64,000 nucleotides of DNA from Actinophytocola sp044466355 (GTDB taxonomy: Bacteria; Actinomycetota; Actinomycetes; Mycobacteriales; Pseudonocardiaceae): contig NZ_JBITMQ010000022.1 of the NCBI RefSeq assembly GCF_044466355.1, positions 1 through 64,000 of the forward strand, in the 5' to 3' direction. The notes under the pieces are model-generated. The model was given only the letters and a program-made list of their open reading frames with translations, made no database searches and was not told the origin of the DNA. This document shows, piece after piece, positions 1 to 7,980 of this stretch; the first letter of the stretch is position 1, and each line of letters starts with the position of its first letter. The position numbers and the translations under genes are program-made.

Positions 1-67
1 CGACCGCACCAACTACCAAGCAAAGATCACCATCACGATCATCACCGAGTTGACACGCGCCCCATAA
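1..67 (+). CDS. 3' end of an unidentified gene, cut by the window start
   Basis: Reading from base 2 gives 21 codons ending in TAA at 65-67, with the tail sequence DRTNYQAKITITIITELTRA followed by a final proline. The fragment is too short to assign to a family. The gene would converge on the LamG gene that ends at base 91. A weak CTAAC/GTTAG inverted repeat around 74-92 may help end transcription. It could be a chance open frame, so the call is tentative. Confidence 0.35.
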   Translation, partial: DRTNYQAKITITIITELTRAP

Positions 68-90
68 GCCCTAACTTCCCGGCATTGGGG

Positions 91-1014
91 TTAGTGGCGG
101 TGGGACTGTTGGGTTATTTCCTGTGGGGTTGCCGCTCGGTTCAGGAAGATCAGTTCGTCCATGCGGCAGTTGCACGGGTTTCGTTCGACGGTGTTCTGCG
201 GGAAGCTGCCGCCGATCTTGATGCCGCGCGGGTCGTTCGCCGTCGTCAGGTCCGGTTCCGGGTCGCCTTCGACCAGCCACGGGTCGCCGGTGACCGTGTA
301 GAAGCCGTCGAGCGCGCGGCCGTTGCGGTACAGCGCCATCTCGCCCGTGTCGTAGTCGAACGTCGCCGCCAGGTGCACCCACTGACCTGGCGGCAGGATC
401 TCCTGCCACGGCGCCGACGCCGCGAACGTCTGCGACGAACCGCCGTCCACCCGCCTGCCCAGCGCGACCACCTTCAGCTCGCCGTTCACGTTGATGACCT
501 CGAGCAGCGCGCGCACCGCGTGCCCGTCGGAGTCACCGGTGAGCACACCCGCCAGCCCGATCGCGTTGTAGCGGTCGGCCGGGTCCGCGGTCACCGTGTT
601 CGGGCTCGGGTTGACCCCGGTCGTCTTGAACCAGCCCATCACCGTGATCTCGCGGGCCGCGTTGAACGCGCGCAGCGACGGCACCCCGGTCGGCGAGTAC
701 ACGCCCGCCTTCCAGTCGTCATTGCTCGCGACGTCGGAGTTCTGCCCGGTCTGCAGAGCGTGCCGGAACCCGTCCCACACCCGCGGCGCGCCGTTGACCA
801 GCCACAGGTCCGTGCCCGACCGGCCACGGTCCCGCTCGACCGCGCCACCCGACGCCGGGTGCTCGAAGTCGTAGTAGGCCACCAGGTTCCCCGCGAGCGA
901 CGGGACCACGCCCGGGCGGTGACCCGACCCCGCGGAGGTGGCGGAGGCGGGCACCGTGCCGGACAGCGTCGCGGCCATCGCGACGCACGACAGTCCGATC
1001 AACAGTCGGCGCAT
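91..1014 (-). CDS. Secreted LamG-domain (concanavalin-like) protein
   Basis: This encodes 307 residues starting MRRLLIGLSCVAMAATLSG, a clear Sec signal peptide with a PASA-type cleavage region. The rest is a single LamG/jelly-roll domain (about residues 45-300). It opens with LVAYYDFEHP and carries the typical QWVHLAATFDYDTGEMALYRNG-like strand pair near the C-terminus. LamG domains bind carbohydrate or matrix, and no catalytic motif is visible. The longer open frame upstream lies inside the preceding gene, so the ATG at 1014, just before the signal peptide, was chosen. Only 5 bases separate it from the stop of the sugar dehydrogenase gene, so the two are probably co-transcribed and act outside the cell on the same saccharide. 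Confidence 0.8.
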   Translation of the reverse strand: MRRLLIGLSCVAMAATLSGTVPASATSAGSGHRPGVVPSLAGNLVAYYDFEHPASGGAVERDRGRSGTDLWLVNGAPRVWDGFRHALQTGQNSDVASNDDWKAGVYSPTGVPSLRAFNAAREITVMGWFKTTGVNPSPNTVTADPADRYNAIGLAGVLTGDSDGHAVRALLEVINVNGELKVVALGRRVDGGSSQTFAASAPWQEILPPGQWVHLAATFDYDTGEMALYRNGRALDGFYTVTGDPWLVEGDPEPDLTTANDPRGIKIGGSFPQNTVERNPCNCRMDELIFLNRAATPQEITQQSHRH

Positions 1015-1019
1015 GGCGG

Positions 1020-3080
1020 TCACGCCGCCGAGCCGATGACGCGGAAGTCCCGTGCCCGGCCGACGTTGTCGAACGACCCGAACCCGGTCCGGCCCGCGTC
1101 GAAGGTGCGGTCGACGGCCGTCATGAGCAGCTTCCCGTCCACCCGGACCGCGATCTCGCCGCTGTCCGCGCAGTGGGTGACGCTCACGTCGTGCCAGGCC
1201 GCGTCGGTGACCGCGGGCGGCGCACCGCGCGACATGACCTCGCTCCACTGGTCGTCGATCCGCAGCCGGTCGGCGTTGTTCACCACGAAGATCCCGTTGT
1301 GCGGGTAGATCGTGTTGTCGGTCGACAGGTGCGCGTAGTAGAACTCCGTGTCCGAGCGGTACCCGAACACGACGATCACGTCGCGGTTCGTCACCTCGAC
1401 CGGCGTGTCCAGCCGGACCTGCGAGTCGATGCGGACGTTGCCGAACTCCGGGCCCTTGTCCAGCACCGCGTACTCGAACGGCCTGCGCGGTCCCGGCCGG
1501 GCCGCGCCCGCCTCGGCCAGGATCACGTCGTCACCGCGGAACCGCCACTTGTCCGGGGTCACCGGCGCCCACGAGTCGGCGCCACCGGAACCGCTGACCC
1601 GGGTGTGTCCGGTCGCGCAGCTCGCGAACCGCTGGGTGCCGGTCACCTTGTAGACCTTGCCGTCGGCCTTCGCGACGAGGTACAGCTCGCCGCGCCGGTC
1701 CTGGCCGAACCGCAGGTCGACGCGCGTGTGGCCGACGAGCTGCCGGAAGTCGGTCCGCTGGCCGTTCGCGTAGACCTGGAACTCGTGGATCGTCGCCATC
1801 GGCCTGCCGCGGCGCATCTCGCTCGCCTCGGTGTAGAAGATCCGGCCGTCGACGAGGTCGGTGAACACGTACTTCCCGCGCAGTTCGGGGATGCCGCCGC
1901 GGTAGACGAATCCACCGCTGATCGCGTGGCCCGAGTCGGAGCACAGCGGGTGCCCCGGCGGCGGGTTGTGGTCGAACGCGGCGACCGGGTAGGTGTAGCC
2001 GTACTGCTCGTCGTCCGCCGGTAGCGGGTACACGGAGCACTGCGGATCGTTGCGCTTGTAGAGGAACGGCCCTTCGCGGTCGCTCCAGCCGTAGTTGTCG
2101 CCTGCCTTCACCTCGTACACCGCCTCGACGCGGTGCTCACCGATGTGGCCGAGGTACATCCGGCCGGTCGCCCGGTCCCAGCTGAAACGGTGCGGGTCAC
2201 GCATGCCGCTGGCGTAGATCTCCTGCACCACCCCGGCCTGACCCGCGTACGGGTTGTCGCGTGGGATGCCGAACTGGCCGCCGGTGCCGTTCGTGCCCGC
2301 CGGGTTGATCCGCAGGATCTTGCCGTACGGGTTGGTGCGCAGCAGCGGTTCGGTCGTCGACGCGCCCTGGCCGCCGTCGCCGGAGGCGATGTAGAGCACG
2401 CCGTGGTCACGGCTTCCCGGCCGTGCGTACGGGTTGAAGTCGATCTGCTGGATGGCGTGGACCTGGCGGGCCTCCGCGATGCGCATGATCTGGCGGTGGG
2501 TGCCGGAGAACGTGTCGGCCGACGGGTCGGTCGCGGTCCATTCGGTGACGATGGAGTGCAGGAACGGCGTCGCGGAGTGCGACGGCCAGGTCGTCGGCTT
2601 GGTGAGCCCGGCTCCGTTCTCGGTGTGCACCGTGTAGAACTTGCCGTTGCGCTCGAAGTCCGGGTGGAAGGTGATGAACCCGGAGCCGCTGCCGAGGCCG
2701 CGACCGGAGAAGAAGTCCGGGAACCGCGCCTTGATGTCGAGGTAGACGTGCTGGGTGCCGTGGTCCAGCAGGTACATGGTGCCGTTGAGGTCGGGCACGT
2801 ACAGGCGGCCGGAGCCGTCCGGCACCTCGCCGAGGAAGTTGATCCGGTTGTGCCGGATGAGGCGCGGGTCCGGCGGCGGGTCCGGCGGCGGTGGCGTCAG
2901 CTGGGACTGGGGCAGCTGCGCGAACTCGGCGACCGTGAGCCCGAGGTTCGAGGGGACGGGATCCGGCAGGGGGTCTTGGATGGGTTCGTCGGCCTGTGCC
3001 GCCGCGATGGGTGGCACCGCAAGGCCGGCCGCGACCACCACACCGGCGATCGCCACCAGCCACCGTCTGGGATTCGACAT
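1020..3080 (-). CDS. Secreted glucose/sorbosone dehydrogenase-type beta-propeller with C-terminal DUF1080-like domain
   Basis: This encodes 686 residues from ATG 3080 (MSNPRRWLVAIAGVVVAAGL), with a signal peptide ending near AQADE. A proline-rich linker (about residues 45-75) leads into a PQQ-dependent-type sugar dehydrogenase propeller. Recognisable strands include GRLYVPDLNGTMYLLD, HGVLYIASGDGGQG and GDNYGWSDREGPFLY. The last 190 residues resemble a DUF1080/3-keto-disaccharide-hydrolase or laminarinase-like sandwich (VTNRDVIVVFGYRSDTEFYY). The family oxidises sugars outside the membrane. The substrate and the PQQ requirement cannot be read from the sequence. Two tandem operators lie 35-62 bases upstream, so the gene and its LamG partner are probably sugar-controlled. 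A longer start at 3215 would run through those operators and was rejected. Confidence 0.8.
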   Translation of the reverse strand: MSNPRRWLVAIAGVVVAAGLAVPPIAAAQADEPIQDPLPDPVPSNLGLTVAEFAQLPQSQLTPPPPDPPPDPRLIRHNRINFLGEVPDGSGRLYVPDLNGTMYLLDHGTQHVYLDIKARFPDFFSGRGLGSGSGFITFHPDFERNGKFYTVHTENGAGLTKPTTWPSHSATPFLHSIVTEWTATDPSADTFSGTHRQIMRIAEARQVHAIQQIDFNPYARPGSRDHGVLYIASGDGGQGASTTEPLLRTNPYGKILRINPAGTNGTGGQFGIPRDNPYAGQAGVVQEIYASGMRDPHRFSWDRATGRMYLGHIGEHRVEAVYEVKAGDNYGWSDREGPFLYKRNDPQCSVYPLPADDEQYGYTYPVAAFDHNPPPGHPLCSDSGHAISGGFVYRGGIPELRGKYVFTDLVDGRIFYTEASEMRRGRPMATIHEFQVYANGQRTDFRQLVGHTRVDLRFGQDRRGELYLVAKADGKVYKVTGTQRFASCATGHTRVSGSGGADSWAPVTPDKWRFRGDDVILAEAGAARPGPRRPFEYAVLDKGPEFGNVRIDSQVRLDTPVEVTNRDVIVVFGYRSDTEFYYAHLSTDNTIYPHNGIFVVNNADRLRIDDQWSEVMSRGAPPAVTDAAWHDVSVTHCADSGEIAVRVDGKLLMTAVDRTFDAGRTGFGSFDNVGRARDFRVIGSAA

Positions 3081-3114
3081 ATCCGCCCACTTCCGTGTGG
3101 GTTCGACGTGGTCG

Positions 3115-3142
3115 GGAAAGCGCTTTCCGGCAAGCGCTTTCC
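3115..3142. promoter_or_regulatory. Tandem LacI-type operators
   Basis: Bases 3115-3128 read GGAAAGCGCTTTCC, a perfect 14-bp palindrome centred on CG. Bases 3129-3142 read GGCAAGCGCTTTCC, the same site with one change, placed directly after it. Palindromes with a central AAGCGCTT are typical of LacI/GalR-family sugar regulators. They lie between the divergent sugar dehydrogenase and DeoR genes. No LacI-family gene is in the window, so the regulator must be elsewhere. Confidence 0.7.
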
Positions 3143-3254
3143 TGACCCTACCGACGGATTCCGCCCGCACGCAAGGCTCCGCTGTCCCCGATCGCGCACG
3201 TCCCCGATCGGTCAATTTCGGACAGGTTCGATCAGCCTCGGGGCGGTTTCGGGT

Positions 3255-3260
3255 TAGATT
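3255..3260 (+). promoter_or_regulatory. -10 box of the DeoR gene (leaderless)
   Basis: TAGATT at 3255-3260 fits TANNNT and is followed by 6 bases and then the GTG start at 3267. Transcription would therefore begin at the start codon. No Shine-Dalgarno sequence precedes this GTG, which supports a leaderless mRNA. No convincing -35 box was found. Confidence 0.5.
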
Positions 3261-3266
3261 CGTCCC

Positions 3267-4049
3267 GTGTTCGCCGCCGAACGTCGCCAGCGCATCCTCG
3301 ACCTCGTCCGGTCAAGCGGGGCCATCTCCCTGCGTGAGCTGGCGCGGCAGGTCGAGACGTCAGAAGTCACGGTGCGCAGGGATCTGCGCGCACTGGCCGC
3401 ACAGGGCCTGCTCGACCGGCACCACGGCGGCGCGGCGTTACCGGGCGGCCTGTCCCACGAGCCGACGTACTCGGAGAAAGCGCTGGTCGCGGCCGACGCG
3501 AAGGCCGCGATCGCCGCGATGGCAGCGGAGCTGGTGAGCGACGGCGACGCGATCGTGGTCGGCGCGGGCACGACGACGCAAGCGTTCGCGGCCAGGCTGA
3601 CCAGGCACAACGAGTTGACGGTGGTGACCAACTCGCTGTTGGTGGCGACGGGTCTGGCGGGCGCGCGAGGCGTGGACGTGGTGGTGACGGGCGGTTCGCT
3701 GCGGGGGTCGATCCACGCGTTGGTGGGCGGCACGACGGAGCAGGCGCTGGCGACGGTGCAGGGCACGCGGGCGTTCATCTCGGGCAACGGCCTCACGGCG
3801 GCGCGCGGGTTGTCGACCCCGAACCTGACCGTGGCGGGCGTGGACCGGGCGCTGGCCGCGGCGGCGGACGAGGTGGTCGTGCTGGCGGACCACACGAAGA
3901 TCGGCACGGAAGCGCTGTTGCAGACGGTGGCTCCGGAGGACATCCAGCACGTGGTCACGGACGACGCGTCGGACCCGGCGGAACTGGACGCGCTGCGGGA
4001 ACTGGGCATCACGGTCCACGTGGCGGCGACAGCGGCGAACGCCTCGTAG
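3267..4049 (+). CDS. DeoR/GlpR-family transcriptional regulator
   Basis: This encodes 260 residues from a GTG start. The N-terminal DeoR winged helix (about residues 3-58) contains RRQRILDLVRSSGAISLREL and the recognition region SEVTVRRDLRALAAQG. The C-terminal DeoRC sugar-phosphate sensor domain is complete (VVGAGTTTQAFA, TNSLLVATGL, VVTGGSLRG, VVVLADHTKIG). Members usually repress sugar-catabolic genes and release DNA on binding a phosphorylated sugar. The gene points toward the sugar importer operon 350 bases downstream, which is its likely target. Leu58 is encoded by a rare TTA codon (3438-3440), so translation may depend on the bldA-type tRNA. Confidence 0.85.
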   Translation: MFAAERRQRILDLVRSSGAISLRELARQVETSEVTVRRDLRALAAQGLLDRHHGGAALPGGLSHEPTYSEKALVAADAKAAIAAMAAELVSDGDAIVVGAGTTTQAFAARLTRHNELTVVTNSLLVATGLAGARGVDVVVTGGSLRGSIHALVGGTTEQALATVQGTRAFISGNGLTAARGLSTPNLTVAGVDRALAAAADEVVVLADHTKIGTEALLQTVAPEDIQHVVTDDASDPAELDALRELGITVHVAATAANAS

Positions 4050-4191
4050 GGAGGCGCGACCCCCTGACCGCCCGACCGCCCGTGTGATGCGGGCGCCGGC
4101 CCACGACCGATCGGTCACCTGCCGAAACCCGGCCAACACAGCCAAGTTCACCCGAAATCGCTGTAACGCCCGCCCCCAGGACGTAACGACG

Positions 4192-4297
4192 GCCCCCACC
4201 ACTCCCGGGGGCTCCCCGCTGGCCAGTCTACCGGTGCCTGCCGACAGTGGGGGCGATGTTGATCTTGCCTGTGGACAAATGTTCGGGCTGTGGACAA
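4192..4297 (-). repeat. Conserved DnaA-box/hairpin element, copy 1
   Basis: Read on the minus strand, the element has TTGTCCACA at 4297-4289, a second TTGTCCACA at 4278-4270 (start-to-start 19 bp), CACTGTCGGC near 4249-4240, a TAGACT -10-like box at 4230-4225, and a GCCCCC/GGGGGC hairpin at 4212-4192. The same elements in the same order and similar spacing occur at 38268-38375. TTGTCCACA matches the actinobacterial DnaA box. Copy 1 has no obvious intrinsic terminator downstream. Confidence 0.7.
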
Positions 4298-4318
4298 ACT
4301 GCGCGGCTTTGCGAAGTC

Positions 4319-4349
4319 TTGACAGATAAGTTTCGGTTGTGACTGAATT
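4319..4349 (+). promoter_or_regulatory. Possible promoter of the sugar importer operon
   Basis: A perfect -35 hexamer TTGACA lies at 4319-4324. The best -10 candidate is the weak TGAATT at 4344-4349, with a spacer of 19. It is placed about 55 bases before the lipoprotein start. The -10 match is poor, so this is only a candidate. Confidence 0.35.
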
Positions 4350-4404
4350 TGATCGGCTAGGTCGCCGGCTAGGGCGCGACCTCTGATCGGCCAGGAGAGT
4401 GCCA

Positions 4405-5487
4405 ATGGCGGCATCCCGTTCACTTCGCCCTGTTCGTCTCGCCGGCATCGCCGCGTTGGCCGCGGCTCTCACGCTTGCCGGCTGCACCAAGTCGGAGGAC
4501 TCCGGCGGAGGCAGCACACAAGGCACGGGCGGTGCACAGGTCGCGCAGGAAGGCAGCGACAGCGGCCCCACCTGCTCACTCGAGCAGTACGGCGGCGAGA
4601 AGCTCGACCTCAAGAACGCGATCGTCGGGTTCTCGCAGTCGGAGAAGGAAGCCAACCCGTTCCGGATCGCGGAGACGCAGTCGATCAAGGACGAGGCGCA
4701 GAAGCTGGGGGTCAAGCAACTGCTGACCACCAACGCGAACTCGCAGCTGTCGAAGCAGATCTCCGACATCCAGGACATGATCAACAAGGGTGCGCAGGCC
4801 CTGATCGTGGCGCCGCTGAACTCCGACGGGCTCGAGCCCGCGCTGCAGGCGGCACGGGACAAGAACATCCCCGTGCTGACCATCGACCGGAAGGTCAACT
4901 CCGAGCCCTGCAAGGACTACGTCGCCTTCCTCGGCTCCAACTTCGTCGAGCAGGGCAAGCGCGCGGCCCAGGAGATGGCGAAGGCCATGGGCAACAAGGG
5001 CAAGGTCGCGATCCTGCTCGGGTCGTCCGGCAACAACGTCACCACCGACCGCACCAACGGCTTCGTCGACGAACTGAAGAGCATCGCGCCGGACATCGAG
5101 ATCGCCGCCCAGCAGACCGGTGACTTCGCCCGCGACAAGGGTCAGCAGGTCATGGAACAGCTGATCCAGGCCCAGCCCGACCTGACCGGTGTCTACGCCG
5201 AGAACGACGAGATGGCGCTCGGCGCGCTGGTGGCGCTGAAGTCCGCGGGCAAGACGCCCGGCACCGACATCCACGTCGTCTCGATCGACGGCACCCGCAA
5301 CGCCGTGCAGAAGATCGTCGACGGCGAGATGTACGCGGTCGTCGAGTCCAACCCGCGCTTCGGCCCGCTGGCCTTCGAGACCCTGCAGAAGTTCCTCAAC
5401 GGCGAGGCCGTGTCCCAGAACGTCGTCATCAGCGACAAGCTGTACGGCAAGGACAACGCCGCCGCCGAGGTCTCGAACGCGTACTGA
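4405..5487 (+). CDS. Sugar ABC transporter substrate-binding lipoprotein (YtfQ/RbsB type)
   Basis: This encodes 360 residues with a lipoprotein signal peptide ending in the lipobox LTLAGC, then a Ser/Gly-rich linker. The remainder is a type I periplasmic binding protein of the Peripla_BP_4 class: IVGFSQSEKEANPFRIAETQ, INKGAQALIVAPLNSDGLEP, VAILLGSSGNNVTTDRTNGF and GVYAENDEMALGALVALKSA. The IGFSQ-x-E-x-NPFR opening resembles the galactofuranose-binding protein YtfQ. ATG 4405 was preferred over GTG 4399 because AGGAG at 4393-4397 is correctly spaced only for the ATG. It is the first gene of a tightly overlapping operon. The exact ligand is an inference from operon layout. Confidence 0.85.
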   Translation: MAASRSLRPVRLAGIAALAAALTLAGCTKSEDSGGGSTQGTGGAQVAQEGSDSGPTCSLEQYGGEKLDLKNAIVGFSQSEKEANPFRIAETQSIKDEAQKLGVKQLLTTNANSQLSKQISDIQDMINKGAQALIVAPLNSDGLEPALQAARDKNIPVLTIDRKVNSEPCKDYVAFLGSNFVEQGKRAAQEMAKAMGNKGKVAILLGSSGNNVTTDRTNGFVDELKSIAPDIEIAAQQTGDFARDKGQQVMEQLIQAQPDLTGVYAENDEMALGALVALKSAGKTPGTDIHVVSIDGTRNAVQKIVDGEMYAVVESNPRFGPLAFETLQKFLNGEAVSQNVVISDKLYGKDNAAAEVSNAY

Positions 5488-7007
5488 TGGCGCCCGTACT
5501 GTCCGCGACAGCGGTCGGCAAGCGGTTTCCCGGCGTCGTCGCGCTGTCCGAGGTCGACCTCGAACTGGCGCCCGGCGAGGTGCACGCGCTGGTCGGCGAG
5601 AACGGCGCCGGGAAGTCGACGCTGATCAAGGTGCTGACCGGCGTGTACACCCCGGACGGCGGCACGCTGACCTACCTGGGCGAGCCGGTTTCCTTCGGCT
5701 CGCCCATGGCGGCCCAGGACGCCGGCATCGCGACCGTGTACCAGGAGGTCAACCTGGTACCGCTGCAGTCGGTCGCGAGCAACCTGTTCCTCGGGCGCGA
5801 ACCCAGGACCCGGTTCGGGCTCGTGGACTTCCGCGCCATGCGCGACCAGGCGCGGCGGCTGCTGTCCTCCTACGGCATCGACGTCGACGTCAGCCGTCCA
5901 CTCAGGACACTGGGGATGGGTGTGCAGCAGATGGTGGCCGTCGCGCGTGCGGCGGCCACGAAGGCGCGGGTCGTGATCCTCGACGAGCCGACCTCCTCAC
6001 TCGAACCCCGTGAGGTCGACACGCTCTTCGGGATCGTCGAGGCGCTCAAGGCCGACGGGGTCGCGGTGCTGTACGTGAGCCACCGGCTCGACGAGCTGTA
6101 CCGGATCTGCGACCGCGTCACCGTCCTGCGTGACGGCCGACGCGTCCACACCGGACCGATGGCGGACCTGCCGCGCCTGCGGCTGGTCGCGCTCATGCTC
6201 GGCCGCGACCTGGAGGAGGTCCGGCGCGAGGGCGCGACGAAGTTCGAGGGCGAGCACACCGCGGCCACCACCGGCCCCGTGCTCGCCGCGACCGGGCTGA
6301 CCGCCAAGCACCGCCTCGACGGCGTGGACGTCACCGTCCGCCCCGGCGAGATCGTCGGGCTCGGCGGCCTTCTCGGCGCGGGCCGCAGCGAGACCGCGAT
6401 GGCGATCGCCGGGGCGCTGCCGCTCGACGGCGGCGAGATCACCGTGGCAGGCAAGCGTTTGCGCACCGGTTCGGTCGCCGCGGCGATGCGGGCCGGGGTC
6501 GTGATGCTGCCGGAGGACCGCAAGGCCGACGGCATCCTGCCCGACCTGTCCGTGCGGGAGAACATCGTGCTCGCGGCGCTCCCCCGCCTGTCCCGCACGG
6601 GTGTCGTGTCGCGCAGGCGGCAGGACGCGATCGTGGACACGTTCATGAAACGCCTGCGCATCAAGGCGTCCAGCCCGGACCAGCGGGTCGGCGACCTGTC
6701 CGGCGGCAACCAGCAGAAGGTGCTGCTGGCCCGGCTGTTGTGCACGGAACCGAAGGTGCTGCTGCTCGACGAACCGACGCGCGGCATCGACGTCGGCGCG
6801 AAGGCCGAGGTACAGGGGCTGGTCGACGAACTGGCCGCCGAGGGGCTCGGCGTGGTGCTGATCTCGTCGGAGTTCGACGAGGTGATCGAGGGTTCCGACT
6901 CGATCGTCGTGTTGCGGGAGGGCCGCGTGGTCACCGAACTGCACGGCGCGGACGTCAACGAGGCCGCGCTGCTGTCCGCGCTCGCGGAGGAGCCCGCCGA
7001 TGACTGA
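5487..7007 (+). CDS. Sugar ABC transporter ATP-binding protein, two fused domains (YtfR/RbsA type)
   Basis: This encodes 506 residues with two ATPase domains. The first has Walker A GENGAGKST (about residues 38-46), a degenerate signature GMGVQQMVAVARA and Walker B VVILDEPTSS near residue 162. The second has a degenerate P-loop GLLGAGRSET, as is usual for the second half of RbsA/MglA proteins, and a good signature LSGGNQQKVLLARLL near residue 404. It powers uptake through the two permeases that follow. Its ATG shares one base with the stop of the binding-protein gene (TGATG), so the two are translationally coupled. Confidence 0.9.
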   Translation: MAPVLSATAVGKRFPGVVALSEVDLELAPGEVHALVGENGAGKSTLIKVLTGVYTPDGGTLTYLGEPVSFGSPMAAQDAGIATVYQEVNLVPLQSVASNLFLGREPRTRFGLVDFRAMRDQARRLLSSYGIDVDVSRPLRTLGMGVQQMVAVARAAATKARVVILDEPTSSLEPREVDTLFGIVEALKADGVAVLYVSHRLDELYRICDRVTVLRDGRRVHTGPMADLPRLRLVALMLGRDLEEVRREGATKFEGEHTAATTGPVLAATGLTAKHRLDGVDVTVRPGEIVGLGGLLGAGRSETAMAIAGALPLDGGEITVAGKRLRTGSVAAAMRAGVVMLPEDRKADGILPDLSVRENIVLAALPRLSRTGVVSRRRQDAIVDTFMKRLRIKASSPDQRVGDLSGGNQQKVLLARLLCTEPKVLLLDEPTRGIDVGAKAEVQGLVDELAAEGLGVVLISSEFDEVIEGSDSIVVLREGRVVTELHGADVNEAALLSALAEEPADD

Positions 7008-7980
7008 CACGACGACGACAGACCCGCGGGCACCGTCCGCGAAGAAGAAGGACACGCGGATCTGGTTGCGGGACAACGGCGTCTACGTCGCGATCGCCGT
7101 GCTCGTGGTCTACAACCTGGTGTTCACGGACAACTTCGCGACCGTCGCGAACCTGAACACGCAGCTCGTGCAGGTCGCGCCCGTACTCATCGTCGCACTC
7201 GGCATGGCGCTCGTGATCGGCACCGAGGGCGTGGACCTGTCGGTGGGCTCGGTCATGGCGATCGCCGCCGCGATCCTGCCGCTCTACCTGGGGTACGGGC
7301 TCGTCCCGGCGATCGCGCTCGCCCTGGTGGCGGGTGCGGTGTGCGGGATGGCGAACGGGACGCTCGTCGCGGTCGTCGGCATCCAGCCGATCGTCGCGAC
7401 GCTCGCGCTGCTGGTCGGCGGGCGCGGGCTCGCGCTGGTGTTCGCCGACGGCCAGCTCAAGGACATCCGCAACCCCGAGCTGCTGGAACTGGGCGCGGGC
7501 AAGGCGCTCGGCGTCCCGTACGTCGTGCTGATCGCCGCCGCGCTGGCCGTGTTGGTGTGGCTGCTCGTCCGGTACACCACGTTCGGCCGCCAGCTGGTCG
7601 CGATCGGCGGCAACCGGTCGGCCAGCGAGCTGGCCGGCCTGCCCGTGCGGCGCGTGCTGATGCTGACGTACGTGATCGCCGGCGTGCTCGCGGCCGTCGC
7701 CGGTGTGCTGGCGACGGCCCGGCTCACCGCGTCCGACCCGTCCGCGATCGGCAACCTGTTCGAGCTGTCCGCGATCACCGCGGTCGTGGTCGGCGGCACG
7801 CCGCTGTCCGGCGGCCGGGTGCGGATCCTCGGCACGGTCGCGGGCGCGGTGCTGATGCAGATGATCACAGCGACGCTGATCAAGCACGACCTGCCCGACT
7901 CGACCGCGCAGATCGTGCAGGCCGCGATCATCGTCGTCGCGGTCTACCTGCAGCGCTCCCGATCGGGTGGTGGATCATGA
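7000..7980 (+). CDS. Sugar ABC transporter permease (YtfT/RbsC type)
   Basis: This encodes 326 residues with roughly eight to ten hydrophobic segments of the BPD_transp_2 family. It carries the family hallmarks GMALVIGTEGVDLSVGSVMA and GNRSASELAGLPVRRVLML. A lysine-rich N-terminal tail faces the cytoplasm. It overlaps the ATPase gene by 8 bases. With the next gene it would form a heterodimeric channel. Having two different permeases with one binding protein and one double ATPase is the arrangement of the galactofuranose system YtfQRT-YjfF. Confidence 0.88.
   Translation: MTDTTTTDPRAPSAKKKDTRIWLRDNGVYVAIAVLVVYNLVFTDNFATVANLNTQLVQVAPVLIVALGMALVIGTEGVDLSVGSVMAIAAAILPLYLGYGLVPAIALALVAGAVCGMANGTLVAVVGIQPIVATLALLVGGRGLALVFADGQLKDIRNPELLELGAGKALGVPYVVLIAAALAVLVWLLVRYTTFGRQLVAIGGNRSASELAGLPVRRVLMLTYVIAGVLAAVAGVLATARLTASDPSAIGNLFELSAITAVVVGGTPLSGGRVRILGTVAGAVLMQMITATLIKHDLPDSTAQIVQAAIIVVAVYLQRSRSGGGS

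Larger units (their letters stand above)
4050..4404. other. Intergenic region between DeoR gene and sugar operon
   Basis: There is no gene here. The region holds tandem GACCGCCC repeats just after the DeoR stop, a perfect 12-bp palindrome GACCGATCGGTC at 4105-4116 (possible operator or terminator stem), the repeated DnaA-box element at 4192-4297, and a -35-like TTGACA at 4319-4324 ahead of the sugar operon. Confidence 0.6.

Noticed and set aside
4192..4218. A small RNA at copy 1 of the repeated element
   Set aside because: The promoter-like box and hairpin are present, but no terminator with a T-run was found before the DeoR gene, so I did not call an RNA there.
4270..4297. The paired TTGTCCACA boxes as part of a replication origin
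   Set aside because: Each copy has only two boxes, and no dnaA, dnaN, recF or gyrase genes or AT-rich unwinding region are nearby. An origin would have many clustered boxes.
3438..4913. A 491-codon open frame on the minus strand across the DeoR gene
   Set aside because: It is antisense to a well-supported DeoR gene and to the lipoprotein start, and its translation is low-complexity Arg/Ser/Ala sequence typical of GC-rich shadows.
7341..7976. A 212-codon extension upstream of the second permease
   Set aside because: It is the +1 frame of the first permease and reads as Arg-rich sequence; ATG 7977 with ATGA overlap fits the family start.
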